Part shown: positions 25,401 through 38,599 of the stretch, in pieces | Layout of the letters: the number at the start of each line of letters is the position of its first letter | How positions within the stretch are numbered: the first letter of the stretch is position 1 | Source: Varroa destructor | Lineage: Eukaryota > Arthropoda > Arachnida > Mesostigmata > Varroidae | Length of the DNA: 64,000 nucleotides | Direction of reading: 5' to 3' | NCBI RefSeq assembly: GCF_002443255.2 | Contig: NW_019211457.1 | Coordinates: forward strand, 40,709,126 to 40,773,125 | Notes under the pieces: generated by a model | What the model was told of the DNA's origin: nothing | The model's input: the letters and a program-made list of their open reading frames with translations, nothing else | Databases searched by the model: none | Position numbers and translations under genes: made by a program

Positions 25401-27310
25401 CAGCCATCAGCTGTGAGACTGCACCATCAGTCAACTGGGGCACTCAGCAACTTACTACGACGGCGCTCAAAATTAAACAGGTCGAATCAGAATGAGGGCC
25501 ATGGATTCGGGAGATACAACAGTACTCAGGGGTTCCTGCCTATTGAACCTGCCAATCAGACTTCACGGTGGAAACGTCTCGTTTAATTCACTGAATCTGG
25601 CAGCAGTTAGTTCTTTGTAATAGTTAGACAAATAAATTTATGCGTATATGGGAGCGTGCCTATGGGTTGTGCAGGTATACTCTATTTTTAAATCGTTATT
25701 TAATAGACAAGCGTGGAATGATAGCTTCTACATAGAAGCTATTACCGATTTTGCCTCCAACTATATTACAGGATTTTCTATCCCATATTTGAATTGATGG
25801 GTTCTCGACTCAAGTGCACACAGAGAATGCCTTCTGAGCCAAATCAGCAAACAAAGCGGCCGATCTAAATGCAACACTATCTCTATTCTGGGTACATTTT
25901 TAGTTGCAGTTCTAGTCGAAATCAGGGCTTACCAACCCTCTTTACGCACGCCGTTGTTAGTACGGGCTCCGTTCTCTCGACGAGAAGGTTCGTTCTCGGA
26001 GTCAGCTGCAAGTTGCCGGTGGATATTCTGATTGCCCTGTATCGCTAGCTCCACGACGGAAAGTCTCGCGATGATGGGTTTCACAGCCGAAAAGTTTGAA
26101 CGCCTCACCGCAGTACGCTGCCGTCCGAAAGTAAAACGCTGTAAACCGTCACCTTAATTATGTGGTATTGCTCAGTGTAACGATGTCGGGAAAAAACCGG
26201 AGGAGCGGCTTGTCTAGACAACTCATGTATTCAAGGCGAAATTTTAATTCGTCAGGACTGTGTGTTTTTCTTGCGGAGTGACTTGTTGCGATGCAGACGA
26301 CTGAGCTTGCGAGAAGGCCATCGTTTTTAGTGGTGATAGGACCACCAGTAGTAATACGAGCAAAGCATGAGAAGGACAAGGCAGCGAGGCAGACTCATAA
26401 GTACCCTTCTTAGGTTAAATGGCAACGTGGACAACCAGCGCAACTAGAAGAAAAAAGCCAACCATGAAATGATGGAAAAAACACAAGAAACCAGTCAGCG
26501 AATGAATAAGGTTGGTTGACTGGACAGAAAAGAGGAAACGATCATTCCAAAGGGAATCTTGCTGTTTCGACAAGGCGGAAAAAGACCAATGTTACTTTGT
26601 ATCTAGAAGGATGTCCTTACAGCCTTCATGTGACCGTGACATTGTTGATATAATCGCAATACGTTATAACATTAGAGACGACAGTATATTAAAAAGCCCT
26701 GTCAGGGATAAAAAATAAGCTCAATACGGGTAAAATCTTCCATGGCAGTTATCTAAATCACCAATATTATATTAACAAACTAACAATATTCATCATAAAA
26801 ATCTTAAGTAGTCTTAATTAGGTGATTACTACTGCCCCGTATATAATTGAGTTTTCTTTTAATGCTACTATTGTATAATAAGTTTCCCCGTATTTAATAA
26901 AATTCTATAAAGGATTCCTATGATTGAACTATCTATTTTCCATTCGATTGCTTCGTTTATTTCAACATATAGCCACAAGTAGGTACGTACGTAGACCTAG
27001 AAGTGTGAGAGCATGATATTGACATTTAATGGCTCAGTAGAAGAGCAAAAGGTAAACAGTCAGCATGGATCGTAAAAAAGCCGTAAACCTACAGGATATT
27101 GCACGGAAGGAAACCTAACGTCCTCGCTAGGTCGTAACCAACGCATCGTTTCCGCCAAATGGTATCATTTATCAGACAAGTCACTTCGCATTGCTCACAC
27201 CAGATCACTGTAACGTCCAGCTAAAACACTCGAAATACGTACACCTAGCCACGTAACTGTTACCCTTTCATCTAATATTGCGTAGACATACAGGCCTATT
27301 AAATTCCTAT
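25400..27310. other. Mixed-composition stretch, nothing supported
   Basis: A 55-codon ATG frame sits around 25.87-26.03 kb and minor frames lie near 26.2 and 26.5 kb. None has a recognisable motif. Confidence 0.45.
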
Positions 27311-27316
27311 ATTTTC

Positions 27317-28230
27317 TCATTTTGCTGAGTTTCTCTTACTTAACCTAGTAGAGATGGTGAAGTATTTTCTGTGTTTTGAATATATTCTAGGCAATTCCGA
27401 TGGCTCTGGTTCCACAACGGCATTCGGATCAGTGATATCGAGCTCTGCGGTCAGTAGCCCCTCAATCCGAGATGTTGAGACCAAATAAATGTTAGCTATG
27501 CCAAGTTGAGCGGGTATTTTCCTACAACATTTTGATTGTTCATCTAGACTTATCGAACTTATCCAGATGTTCACTGTGCTCGACATTGCCAAAGCCTTAA
27601 TGATTCCATAACAATGGCAGTTATAACGACAATAATCTTTCAATGACCCACTTTGTTGCCTTCATCAGCCATGCGGTCTTCAGTAGCTGTGTCCTACTCA
27701 AACAAAATTTCGTATGATGTTGGGGCTCGCACATATCCGCTAGTTTTTTCGTTCTAGCATGCTGACAGTCGACGTCGGGATTGGAAAGAACCCCAGGTAA
27801 GCCCATAGTATCGAAACAGACACAAACACAGGGAAGAGCAGCTATCACAGAACATTTTCTACCCAACGCAACGTCGTGATACCGAAAATCCAGAGCATGA
27901 AATCTCCAGCCGATCTAAGCGTAGCATCATAACGACCCCGTCCAATAAGCACATTGCACACGAGCGACAGGAAAGATATAATCGCCGACGAACGAGGCTT
28001 CGGTGGTCCGTGCGCGGCGACGTTTGGAGCCAGAAAGCTCCGCAGCGGCTACCAAACCTGTGTTCAGATAGGCATCGGGCTTGCGACCGCTGACTGTTGA
28101 AACGTTGCGTATCACTACAGGGAACAGCGGCACCAAAGCTGCAGCACCATCGAACCGTAAGGTCTTCACGGAATATGGAAATTTCGGTGATTCCAGTCGG
28201 TAAACAGACAAACAAAACGAATCTCATCGA
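27317..28230 (-). other. Patch with dense minus-strand frames, possibly genic
   Basis: Several minus-strand frames succeed one another. Two overlap: a 122-codon frame from an ATG at 28227 with a hydrophobic start (MRFVLFVCLPTG), Cys- and Arg-rich later, and another at 28211-27927 with a more ordinary composition. A further frame at 27643-27317 has an acidic, Pro-rich end. The overlap means at most one of the first two is real. I could not find splice sites joining them in phase. Confidence 0.25.
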
Positions 28231-31200
28231 GATTTTTATTTTTCACAGTACTCTGTCCCAACGTCGAGCGTAGCGGTTTTGTCGAGTTTCAGCAAAAGCT
28301 GTGTTCAGCCGAAGGAGGAGGCACCGAAAAGGCTTACCTATGGCTGGTCGTATCAGAGCCGCCGTAGGTCCCAGTTCTTAGCCCCTAGTTCACGGCATCA
28401 GGTTCTCTAGAGTTTCAAGCTGCATGCAATCCACTAACATCGGGTTTTCTCAATCTCCAGGCGTACCAGACGATTATAATTTTTATCAAGTTTTATCTTC
28501 CATGGAATTCACCTTTGACTTACTTAGTCATAAGCCAACAAGGACGTGACGGACGCTTTCTAGGTTACTCAGTGGAGAAAAGCAGCCGGTTACTATGAAA
28601 AACTACAGCTACTAGTAAACAAATGTTGTAAATATGATTTGTAAAAATAATATACCATTGCAAGTAATGAATCTGTTAATGTTTTTGTTGGCAACTGGCG
28701 CGTGAGAAGGAAGCTGCCCGACCGCGTGTACATAATTGTGAAACGTTTTGTTAACCTTAATCAACACAAGTTAGTAGTATCTTCGTTGAATTCATAGCAT
28801 CGCATATTGTAGAGAAAATTGTCCCTTAATAGAAACGCTCGCACTTTTTTACAGCAGATGCTACTGTATGCCAGTGACTCATTCCAGGGAATAATTACCG
28901 GCCATTTAATCCATACGTCTAGGTCATGGACTTGTATGTCTATGCCTAACCTAACCTAACCTAACCTCCTGCCTTTTTGGAAGGTTACATTTTAGTTAGT
29001 TTCCATAATTTATTGATGAGTTACGCTTGGTTATTACCGTACAGCTGCAGGTATTTGATAAACACCAAACTTCTATACAGAAAGAGAATCAACAAGCGCA
29101 GGCCGTTTTCAAGATTTCCATTGTCAAACTCTGACGTACAACAATAAGCCGCAGCGACGAACTACGTGCAAGTACGGTGATTCATAAGGAGGCGACCGGA
29201 GACTCTAGCCGCTGAAAAACTAGGAACCACCATCCTAGCTCCTCTGCCGAACTGGATGGAGTAATAAAGTGGGGTCGTTCGGACACATCTCGTTGAAAGG
29301 GCCGGATGGGGGACGTGTAGTGCAAAATAAATTATGGCTTTCTTCAACGTCATCGTCTCTTATTACCAGCATTACGCCTTTCTCACAAGCTTTCTCGTGG
29401 TGAGTTGCTGTAAAAAGAAACTAACAGCTTGCCGGGGGTTAATAAGGCCGCAAAACGCTGAAAAACCCGTTCTACATGGTTAAACCGCTTGTGCAGTTAC
29501 TTTTCAGTTGTTTGGATCGGCAATTGGTCGGCCATGAAAAGGTAGCCATAGCCTAGATCACGATGGAGTATGGATAAGAGTTGCTCGGTACGAACTATAG
29601 GCCTTAGAGGATTAAGTATAAAACAAGTGTTCGCCGTGTTGAGGTAAAAGCATTTGTGAAAGTTAGTACTGTTTGCAGAACTTACGCAATCGCCCGAAGA
29701 CCGCTGTTTAGGGGGGCCACGTGGGGCCAACGAAGAGGGCTCAGTACAAAGGTGCCCATAGTAGAAGGCTTAGATGAGGTTCTTCGTTCTCTTATTGGCA
29801 AATAAAGTGAGGATCGTTTGTTAAGCTGTCTCGGCAGAATCTACTCGAGTTGATTGTGCTTTATTTGGGTTGTTGAGAATAGGCGGTCAGCTTACGTCGG
29901 TTTAGGAATCATTGATAAGCGGATTATCAATTTTTTTTCCTCAGCTAGATTCTAAACTATGGGTTTCTTCGTAACTCTGATATGGTCGTATGCCTGTCGC
30001 TGGTAAACCACATGAGTGCGCACATATTATTATGTGTTGGTAAGTGAAAGTCGACGTGTTTGCGGAACGACGTGGATTTTGACATGGATTTAATACTTAA
30101 ACAGTACATCTAAAAAAACTAGCGTCGAGAAGTCAGAATCTACCCAACATAATTTAACTGATGGACGGGTTATACGTGTGTACAAGAGTGATTTTTAGGT
30201 GAAGAAAAACTACCCATCGAGGCTAAATATAATTCTGTTTAATCTCTGGTTCGATTAATTTATTCTGAATAAATTTAGTTGAAATTCATATGTTTCGAAA
30301 TACGACTCTGATCCGATTCAGTAGCAGCTTCCCAGTTTAGATGTCCCCTCAAACTACTAATTTCTGTTATTGATTCTGAAGAATACAATTTGCCAATGTC
30401 GAAACTTATAGACTACCTATATGTGTATCGCATAGGTGAGGCCTGGCAAACCCTTCACCTGAACTGGATGCGCTGATTCCTATCTAAGACAACGCCTATA
30501 GACTAATTTATATTCGCCACTTGTAGTTCCGAATGAGGTTTTTCTTTGCCCTAGCTCTATCCTGTTCGACCCTGAAAGGCCAACCGAAAGGATCGGTGTT
30601 CGCTGAGCCTTCCTCCTAGAAAAAAGAATCCCACTTCGGCACCATTAATGTCACTGTGGTGAATATCAATTTGTAACTTCTGCGAACGGCTTGTCGAGGA
30701 CAGCGTTTCGGATCATGCCGTTTTCAGACGACGAAGGTATCCGAGACTGAAGTATGTGCTGTGCTCTTCATAGGTTAGTAAAACACTCAGTGTATTGTAA
30801 GGTGAAATCATGTAAGATATTTTGTCTCTAACTTTGTGATTTGAGACTGCCCTGAATTTGAGATAATGGGAATTTAATAATAGCTAGTTTGTGACATCTT
30901 TGTTATCACATACGTTGAGCATCGCTCATCCGTGTAGGCTCATCTAATCTCGGCGTTTTAATGGGCTTAGTAACGATTGATTATGCTATGGCAGGAAGGA
31001 ATATTGTTGAAAACGTGTGTGGATATAATAATAGACAAGCTCACAAGGAGATTGAGGACGGCTATCGGAAATTTTAACTAGAACAAAAATCAGTGGTTTT
31101 GTCTTTAAGATGGCTGATTACCCCTATCATTGAAGTTTCTTTACAACTAACCCAAGAACGACTTTATGAACAAGATTCACTGAAAAGATTCATGCCAATG

Positions 31201-34200
31201 TTCTCCGATTTTAACAAGCATCCTACCATTTTACTGTGCATTTGTAGTATCGGCATTAAGATGTTAGAAAAATAATCAACGTATAAAAAATAGCCAATTC
31301 TGGGTTTTGTGGTTAACTTGCTCCATTGGCTTTGGTGTTATCACAGTTATCTCTGCACGTCATTGACCTATTGAAAGCTACTTTCATCATACCGAAGTTA
31401 AACTATCGGAACTTTTTAAATCACCCCATGACTGGATAGTTGCTTATTTTCAAAGCAAAATTTTAGAAAGCTGATCAACAAGTCATTGATATTAAGCAAA
31501 ACATTCGTTTGTCCTTTACAATAGATTGGTTAAAAAGTTTTGGCCTGGATCGGGGTGGACCCGCTACTCGAAGCCCAATTCGGTCAACCTACACACGGAA
31601 GACGTCCCATTATTCAGACCTATACGTTCACGATCAATCCTGATAGGCAAAAGCCTGACAGGGGCAGTTGTGGAATTCGCAAACCTTAAATACGATGATT
31701 ACGTAGCAATTGCCTTTTTATGACACTTGAACTTTAAGAATGAGCCAACGGTAACGGATCAGTTTATCACGGTTTTCTATATAAGGTTAGTCCATATCGC
31801 CAAAAACAGCAAATTTTCAGAGGTGAATTCATGTCACAGATATAATTAGGTCGAATATTTCATATTCCATAACCGGTTGTAGACAGAACAATAGTTGATG
31901 AGAACCCCGGAGAAAATGAACGCCGTCTCTGCTATAATTAAACAATGTTTTTCAATCAGGCCCACCGTCCGAGAACTTACCCGCTGCAGAAGGGTCACAA
32001 CTTTTAAGTAAACCGTAAGTTGGACTTCAACCTTAGTTAGGCTACACAAAAGGTATTGCCCTTGCATAGGCTAAACAATGCAAATGCTCTCGAAGTCCCC
32101 CATTAAAGGCTAGTGAGTAATTATTTGCAAAAAACAGTCGTTTACTTTTGTTAGAAAAAGCAATGCATTTTATTAGAAAATCAAGGTTGACCTTTTAAAA
32201 CGGTACTCATAATATTAGCCGTCTACATTTTGATAATATTCTCTAAAACATTTTTATTAGTTTTCAAAATGATTTAGAAACTCCTTCTTGACCATTTTGC
32301 ACCTGGTCTACATCTTTCCTTAAAAGGTCAAGCCGGACTGGCCCGGTTAACTAATGCCCACAATGGGTCACTTGGGCCGATTGTAGTTCCAAGATTCCAT
32401 CCAGCAGCTGAAGATGGATTTATTCTAAATATTAGCACTCGAGGTTTTTGATCGAGGACTCGACCTCTAATTAAGTCGGCAGCTAAATGGATTGCATCGT
32501 TTTACTATAGGGTCGACCGTTTGGATGCAGTGCCTGCTGAGTCGTTGGATTTTCCTGACCGAATGACGCTTGACAATTAGGGATTGATATTTGTCTAATC
32601 ATGCTCGATTCCATTTGACAGGCCCTAAAGAACTACCTAGAGAAAAAATCGATTTCAGCTAAACGCTGTCCCTAATCCTATAGAGTTGTATGGTCTGACA
32701 TCATCTTCCACCCTACTTTTTCAACACACCCGTCATACCGCGTATGTCGAGTACAACTAGGATCTAACAAGACCTACTACTTAACCAGGTCTGCATATTT
32801 AACATTAAACCGTATCTGTAGAAGGCCTCAGTGTCGTCCAGTGCCCGTACATGTTTGGCCAAAAGTTCCTCACAAAATTTATCAAGAAATTCTAACTAAA
32901 ACGAAGCTCTGTGTTCTAAATAATAGTAATCAGGTGTGCACGACGCAAGCCAGACTAAACGTTGAAACAGTATAATTGGAAAAATCGGCCGTTTTGAAGT
33001 TAACAATGTTTCCGTATATCTTGTCGAAGAAATGTATTTCCACATGAAAACGAAAATCAACAAAAGCAATGCCATTAGTTTAATTTGCCTATCGGCTTTG
33101 AAGAAACTAATGTCGGTATGCTCTATCGATATTATTACGATATCTACTAAACTATTTTAAAGCTTTGGCTTTACCCAGCAGTCTTGGGGGCAACGGTCCT
33201 TACATGCATGTTATCGTCTTGATTGCACAAATGATGATCGAACAAAGCACTAAGTTTAGATAAGTTACAAGAAGTTTACTTCATTAAACTGCCCGAAGCG
33301 GACAACAGACGGCTCCAAAATCGCATTGAAATCTATCAGATCAATCGGATATGCTGCAAAATACAACCCCGACGTGACCACCCCTGACAAAACTAAAATG
33401 TACCACAACACAATAACAATTTAAGCATACCACTTATTCTTTTTTTGTTCTCCCATAGTTTCTCAGTCGAGTACATTTTAGCTGACTGAAACACAAATTA
33501 CTTTCTGCTTTTACCGCTATATCTCGATCTAATACAATAGATATAATAGATGTATGTAGATATAGTAACGCAACAAGCTGTGTGTAGCATTCATTCCGCT
33601 ATATGGGTAGTGCTATGTAATTATTGCCGGTATGTCAACATTGTTCGTTCCTTGTACTGTGGTAACCCCTTAACCACGTGGATATAAAGCTCGCGGTTTC
33701 AATAAGCGGTTGCCAAATCCATAAATCATCGAATATTACGCAACCATACGTACACAAATTATTTGTGCGCGGCCTTCCCAACAACGGCTCGCCAGGCCCT
33801 ATCCGACGTGTTCCGACGTAACAAAAGCTTCTATCATCAGAAGCTCTGAAAAGATCGATCTTATTTTGTTCGCCTGTTTTATGTTGGACGCCGGTAAACA
33901 GCAGTTTATTGATTATAAAATTAATTAATGATTGAATAACATCAATTACATGCAATAAGAATTGGCGAAAAAAAAAAAAACAGACATTTTCTTGCGTTAA
34001 TAGGTGCAAGTTATTATTCTGATCAAATAGCTTCGATGCGACAGAGAACAGGGGGGTGAATGGACGTGTTAGAGTTTGGCTATAGTCCAACAAAGCTACT
34101 TCGCGTCTTTTCATGAGCGTTCACAGTCACGTATAGGATAATAGCAAATGATGTCGGTAAGAGGATGCCATTGGAAATAGATCGTACTTTCTCCGGATCG

Positions 34201-35300
34201 TTGCTAAAGCAGAAGATTACTTGTTCATTTGGACCATACTCACTGGGGCTATTAAGTACAATGAATGGGGTTGACCAATCAGCAATCGACTGGTTAAAGG
34301 CAGACAGATGGACTCGACCTGTATGCATATATGATGTTACTCCGTGGTTTAAAAATAGGCCTCGAAGTAAAAATGCTTGATTTCAACGCGCATGTGTGGC
34401 GTACGAGCTCATTTCACAACCGATATCTTAGAACATGCAATTCCCGTGCGTTCTTATTGTGCGTTCTTAAAACGTCTATAGCCACATATTCTGAGTAATA
34501 AACTGGATCTTTAGATAAGGTAGCTCGTTTGCCAACGCAAGGTCCCAAAAACCGCGACCTTCAGGCATCTGCATACTGAATAAATAATTTCGCATCTGCT
34601 AAACTGAAACTAGTTGCTGTAGTACGACATTGTACCTATGATACTTACGTAATACAATATTACCAAGTAACTCTTATTGTGACGTATCGTAAAAACACAC
34701 TAATACAGATGGCTTTCCGGTTCGTTTTTGCCACCCGTAACGTCGTCCAACGTTTACATACGAACTAAACAAATCATTACTTGACCAACTGTGACCGCGC
34801 CTCGCACCATGTGAATAGGATGGCTGACAGGTTCGCAATATTTGAAATACTCAAGAAACGTTAAGCGTGACATGTGACCTTCTTTCAGAGCTTCGAAGCG
34901 TGACTGTATATAATATACTGATACAGATATCTCGATCTGAAGCTTACACACTCTAGCAAGACTTTACCAACGAATCTACGCATTGATCCTCCCCCGACGA
35001 AAATGGAAATTTACAAAAAGCCACCTCTTTTTAGCAGCGTAAAGCTGCAATGTTGCGTGCGTATCATAAGATAAACTTGAGACTTAAAGCGCGTTTCTAA
35101 CAAGATTAATAGCCTTATTTTATATACATATATATGTATATATACGTATATAAATATCGTCCGACAGCAAAACTTCGTCTGCTCAAAAAGTTTCGCTGAA
35201 TCTAGCTAGACATATCCGGAGCAGTGCTTGGGCCCTGACAACTGCCGATCCGAAATTATATCAATTTTCGTTCCGTCAAAATTGTCGTCGTCATAAGACG
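28230..35300. other. Long AT-rich stretch without a supportable gene
   Basis: It holds the CCTAA run at 28.95 kb, a 13-A run at about 33.97 kb and AT-rich alternations near 35.12 kb. The longest frame is the 159-codon minus frame at 33635-34114. It shows no domain, crosses the poly-A run (a Phe run in translation) and is within chance expectation. Confidence 0.5.
28945..28967. repeat. Interstitial CCTAA (TTAGG) telomere-type repeat
   Basis: Four and a half tandem CCTAA units, the arthropod telomere motif read on the complementary strand. It lies in ordinary sequence and not in a long array, so it is an interstitial copy. It is one of the few clues to the organism's group. Confidence 0.85.
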
Positions 35301-38254
35301 TGATAAAATTGCACTACCGAACGCGTTCTAATAGCGATACGTGTTTCACATATAACAATCACGCATGTATTCCCGAACGTCGACGGTGTTGTCGATTGTG
35401 CTTGTTGATTCGCCCAAAAGACCTGGTCCGCTACCGCCCGGTCCGGTAACCTTATCGTTGAACGGAGCAAGCAGCAACAGAGCTCGATAACATGGTAACG
35501 CAAACACTGCTACGATTCTCTGGACAACACTTTCATTATGAAACATTACAACGTCTATACTATATTTTACTAGTGGGGTGGGGGCTTTCTTTGTCAAATT
35601 CTTTGGTTTTCAGGAGGTTAAAATGTGACGTTACATATGTGCAATCTATCTATAAATACAGTAGAGAGCAAACCTAAAAAAGCGCTTCATGTTGACCTCT
35701 GAAATTAGCATGTCCGTATCTCGTCAATGAAATCATAGTGGTTCAGTTGCCATCGTGAATAGTACGGCCTATTGCATAGCAATTCGTTGTTGCTACAGAA
35801 GGACTGTGTAACTTCTCTTTACCTTGACAGATGCATCCAAAAATCCCTAATTAAAATTTCTAGCTTGTGAATGCTTATTGTAACTAAATTCGCCTATTTC
35901 TCTTTGAAGTGATTCTTTTCTTTCTTGTGCAAAAGGCCTCGAAATTACCTATTTTTGGACATAGCGCCAAGCATCTGAAATCTATTCAAAGTAGTTCTTG
36001 CTGGACTTTTCCCAAGAGATCGATGAAATGGCATGGCCGCTCAAACCTTATTTTTCTTCATTTGTTTCGTATTATCTTCTGATAATGCTTTTTATTTGCT
36101 AACGTTAAACCAACATGGCGGCGTGTTTGGCAGTTATGCTTACGACAGCAATCAATGATATGTGTATTAGCTACCCAGATCACGCCGCCTCTTTGGAGGT
36201 AAATAAATGGGTCGTAATAATAGATGACTTCCTAAATATGAGATACTGGTCGTTATCTCTCCTACGTAGAGGTACTACACATACATATACATATATATAG
36301 AGAGAGCTATTTGCATACTAAAAACTTTCTCTATTTTAGTATGATTGATACCGCTGTAAAGGTCGAGCTATTAACTAACAAGATTACGGGTCTCAGCATT
36401 AAAAAAGGTTTACGTCACCTTAATGCAATAATCCTTCACAGGAGCAGAACGAAACTTCGATTAACTTACATTGTTAACATGTGTGAATAACTTCGAGTTA
36501 CAGGTAGATATGACAATATAGCAATGCGGCAGCAGCAATAATCTTATAGGCGCAAGGGTTTGATCGCTGGCCAAGTTAAATTGACAAATTTAAGTTCGGT
36601 AATAATCCCAAAACGATCATGTACGTTAATCTGTAACATATGAGGCATGGGCGTAAATGTTAACAGGAACGACCCAGGCGGAATGTTGAGAACAGAATGG
36701 GCGACACAGCCGCCGAGCCCGAATATCAAGCCAATACATAGGAGGGAGACCGTACATTGTATCGATATTTACTTAGAGAAGAGAAGGAGGCTTCATTCCT
36801 ACACATAGATGCGTGCGTGTACGCTACATACCTGTAGATACACGCGGTAGATAGAACATAAATTTCTTTATCAGGATGGTTGGCGACATGTCAGGGCATC
36901 CTCTGTTATAAGCTGTAACCGCTAATTATCGATAGATCAATAGTTAGTGTTGCATGGCTATAACATTGTGAAGAGGATCTAACTTGCGAACGAAATTCAA
37001 TGATTAAACGAACATCAGATAAGAAAAGCACAGTACTAAGGACCATTCCGTCATCTGAACGGGTAATGTCATCACACCTATTACCAGGCATATCAAAGTA
37101 AGCATTCAATATACAATGATAACTAGATATAATTGAAATGAGCAATAACTATGTTATCTTTCTACCTCTTTCCTGAGCGCATCGAACGTCTAACACCGTA
37201 GTAGAAAATCAACGTGGCAGGACTGATAATGATCGTAATAAAAGCTATATTTTATTTTAGTTACAAGACATCTGTTGAATATTTCATCTCTGAAAAAGTA
37301 TTAACACATAGTAATAGGAAATTAGAGGGGGTTTATTATGTAGTACGCGAGTCAGCGAACGTAATGATTAAATTTAGACGATGCCCCATCCACTTCGAGG
37401 TTTTAATAGCGCCTCACAAAGATGACTCATGGTTTAGATTGAAGAGGCGTCAGTTTAATTGTTGTGACTGTTGTTTGTCGCATCGCTGTTAGATAACAAA
37501 TGAGAAAAGCACGCCCACACGTGGGCAGTTATGCATTAGAAGATATCTTTACTCTGCCACTAGAAGATAGTCGTTTATTAATAATCATGCGTGTTGAGCT
37601 TAGAGCAGGGGGCGTTCATAAGCTTGTTCTCCCATTCTACTCGGTGCCCCTTTAGCAGAACACAGGCAGCGGATGGTTTCCCACTACTACGACCAATACA
37701 AATTCAGGCACGAACTCTAGTCACTAGTCAGGCACTAGTCACTCGATTACGCATGCATTGCATTCTGCACAGCGTCTCATCCTATATGTACATATACACT
37801 CACCTATCCATACAGCATATGGTATTTATATATAAAAATATAGTTGGACGTAGAAGATTGAGGTAGTGATAATTTTGCTCCTGCTCTTGACGGTCGAACC
37901 GGCCGAGCCCATTGAATAACACGGACGGGTGATCTGTGAATGATAACCGGCCTGACAAATATGGCCAGGTCATCGCTGTTAAAATGTCGGTACTATTTGA
38001 TCGTTGCTTCCCATAGTTGCTATTGTTGTTACCGCGTAGAAAACCGTTAAGGGCTGCGCACCTGAACTATGGCGACGATGACCGGAAGTAACTTCATGGG
38101 TGGCTCGTCGTGTTTGGGAAACCTTATCCGTCGGTGAAGATTATCCGTTGGCCTTTGTTGTTGCTGTTGGGCCTGTATTCTAAAATTGTGACCGTCCGGT
38201 CGTCAGCCAACCGAGCCTAGATATGGTATTGCTGACAATAGCCTAAACGTACGA
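35300..38254. other. AT-rich stretch, nothing firm
   Basis: A minus-strand frame around 35.35-35.6 kb ends with a Gly/Pro-rich segment (VTGPGGSGPGLLGES) after an acceptor-like AACGATAAG. It is a weak terminal-exon candidate only. Otherwise I see nothing. Confidence 0.4.
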
Positions 38255-38599
38255 TTAAAAAAGTGTACGGCTGAGAGCGAAGCGGTTGTTACGTACTGAT
38301 TTATGTATTCGTTTATTAAACGGTAAACTATGTTTACCTACATACTGCCAACGGTAAGTATTAATAGAAGGGAGTTGGCGCCGAGAGTTTTCGTCGTTGT
38401 TACTGATAAGGTAGCCCTTCTTAGCGCAATACACAAACATTAACCGTTGAACTTTCAGCTCCTCATGCCAAATACAGGTGTCATTTACTTTAAACACGTG
38501 CTTTCCATGTGGCACAATTCGATATCGATTATACAACAAGCTTCCCTTATATATACATATAAGGGAATCTTGTTGTGTGACATCAGTGTACGGCGCCAT
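38255..38599 (-). CDS. Candidate 114-aa protein, unrecognised
   Basis: The frame starts at an ATG in an optimal eukaryotic context (GCCATGG) and runs 114 codons to TAA. The product starts MAPYTDVTQQDSLICIYKGS and is basic, with a plausible composition (Asn, Tyr, Arg, Lys), but shows no signal peptide, membrane segment or known domain. The frame spans the palindrome at 38533-38576. Frames of this length occur by chance a few times per window, so the start context is the only positive evidence. Confidence 0.22.
   Translation of the reverse strand: MAPYTDVTQQDSLICIYKGSLLYNRYRIVPHGKHVFKVNDTCIWHEELKVQRLMFVYCAKKGYLISNNDENSRRQLPSINTYRWQYVGKHSLPFNKRIHKSVRNNRFALSRTLF
38533..38576. repeat. Near-perfect palindrome, 20-bp arms
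   Basis: ACAACAAG-C-TTCCCTTATAT pairs with its inverse, with one mismatch (38541 against 38568) and a four-base loop (38553-38556). It can extrude as a cruciform or fold in RNA. The tight loop argues against a microRNA precursor. Confidence 0.9.

Noticed and set aside
33635..34114. 159-codon minus-strand frame
   Set aside because: Crosses a poly-A run, matches no family, and overlaps other open frames. Consistent with chance.
38533..38576. microRNA precursor
   Set aside because: Loop of four bases and nearly full complementarity through the tip; not a Drosha/Dicer-type hairpin.
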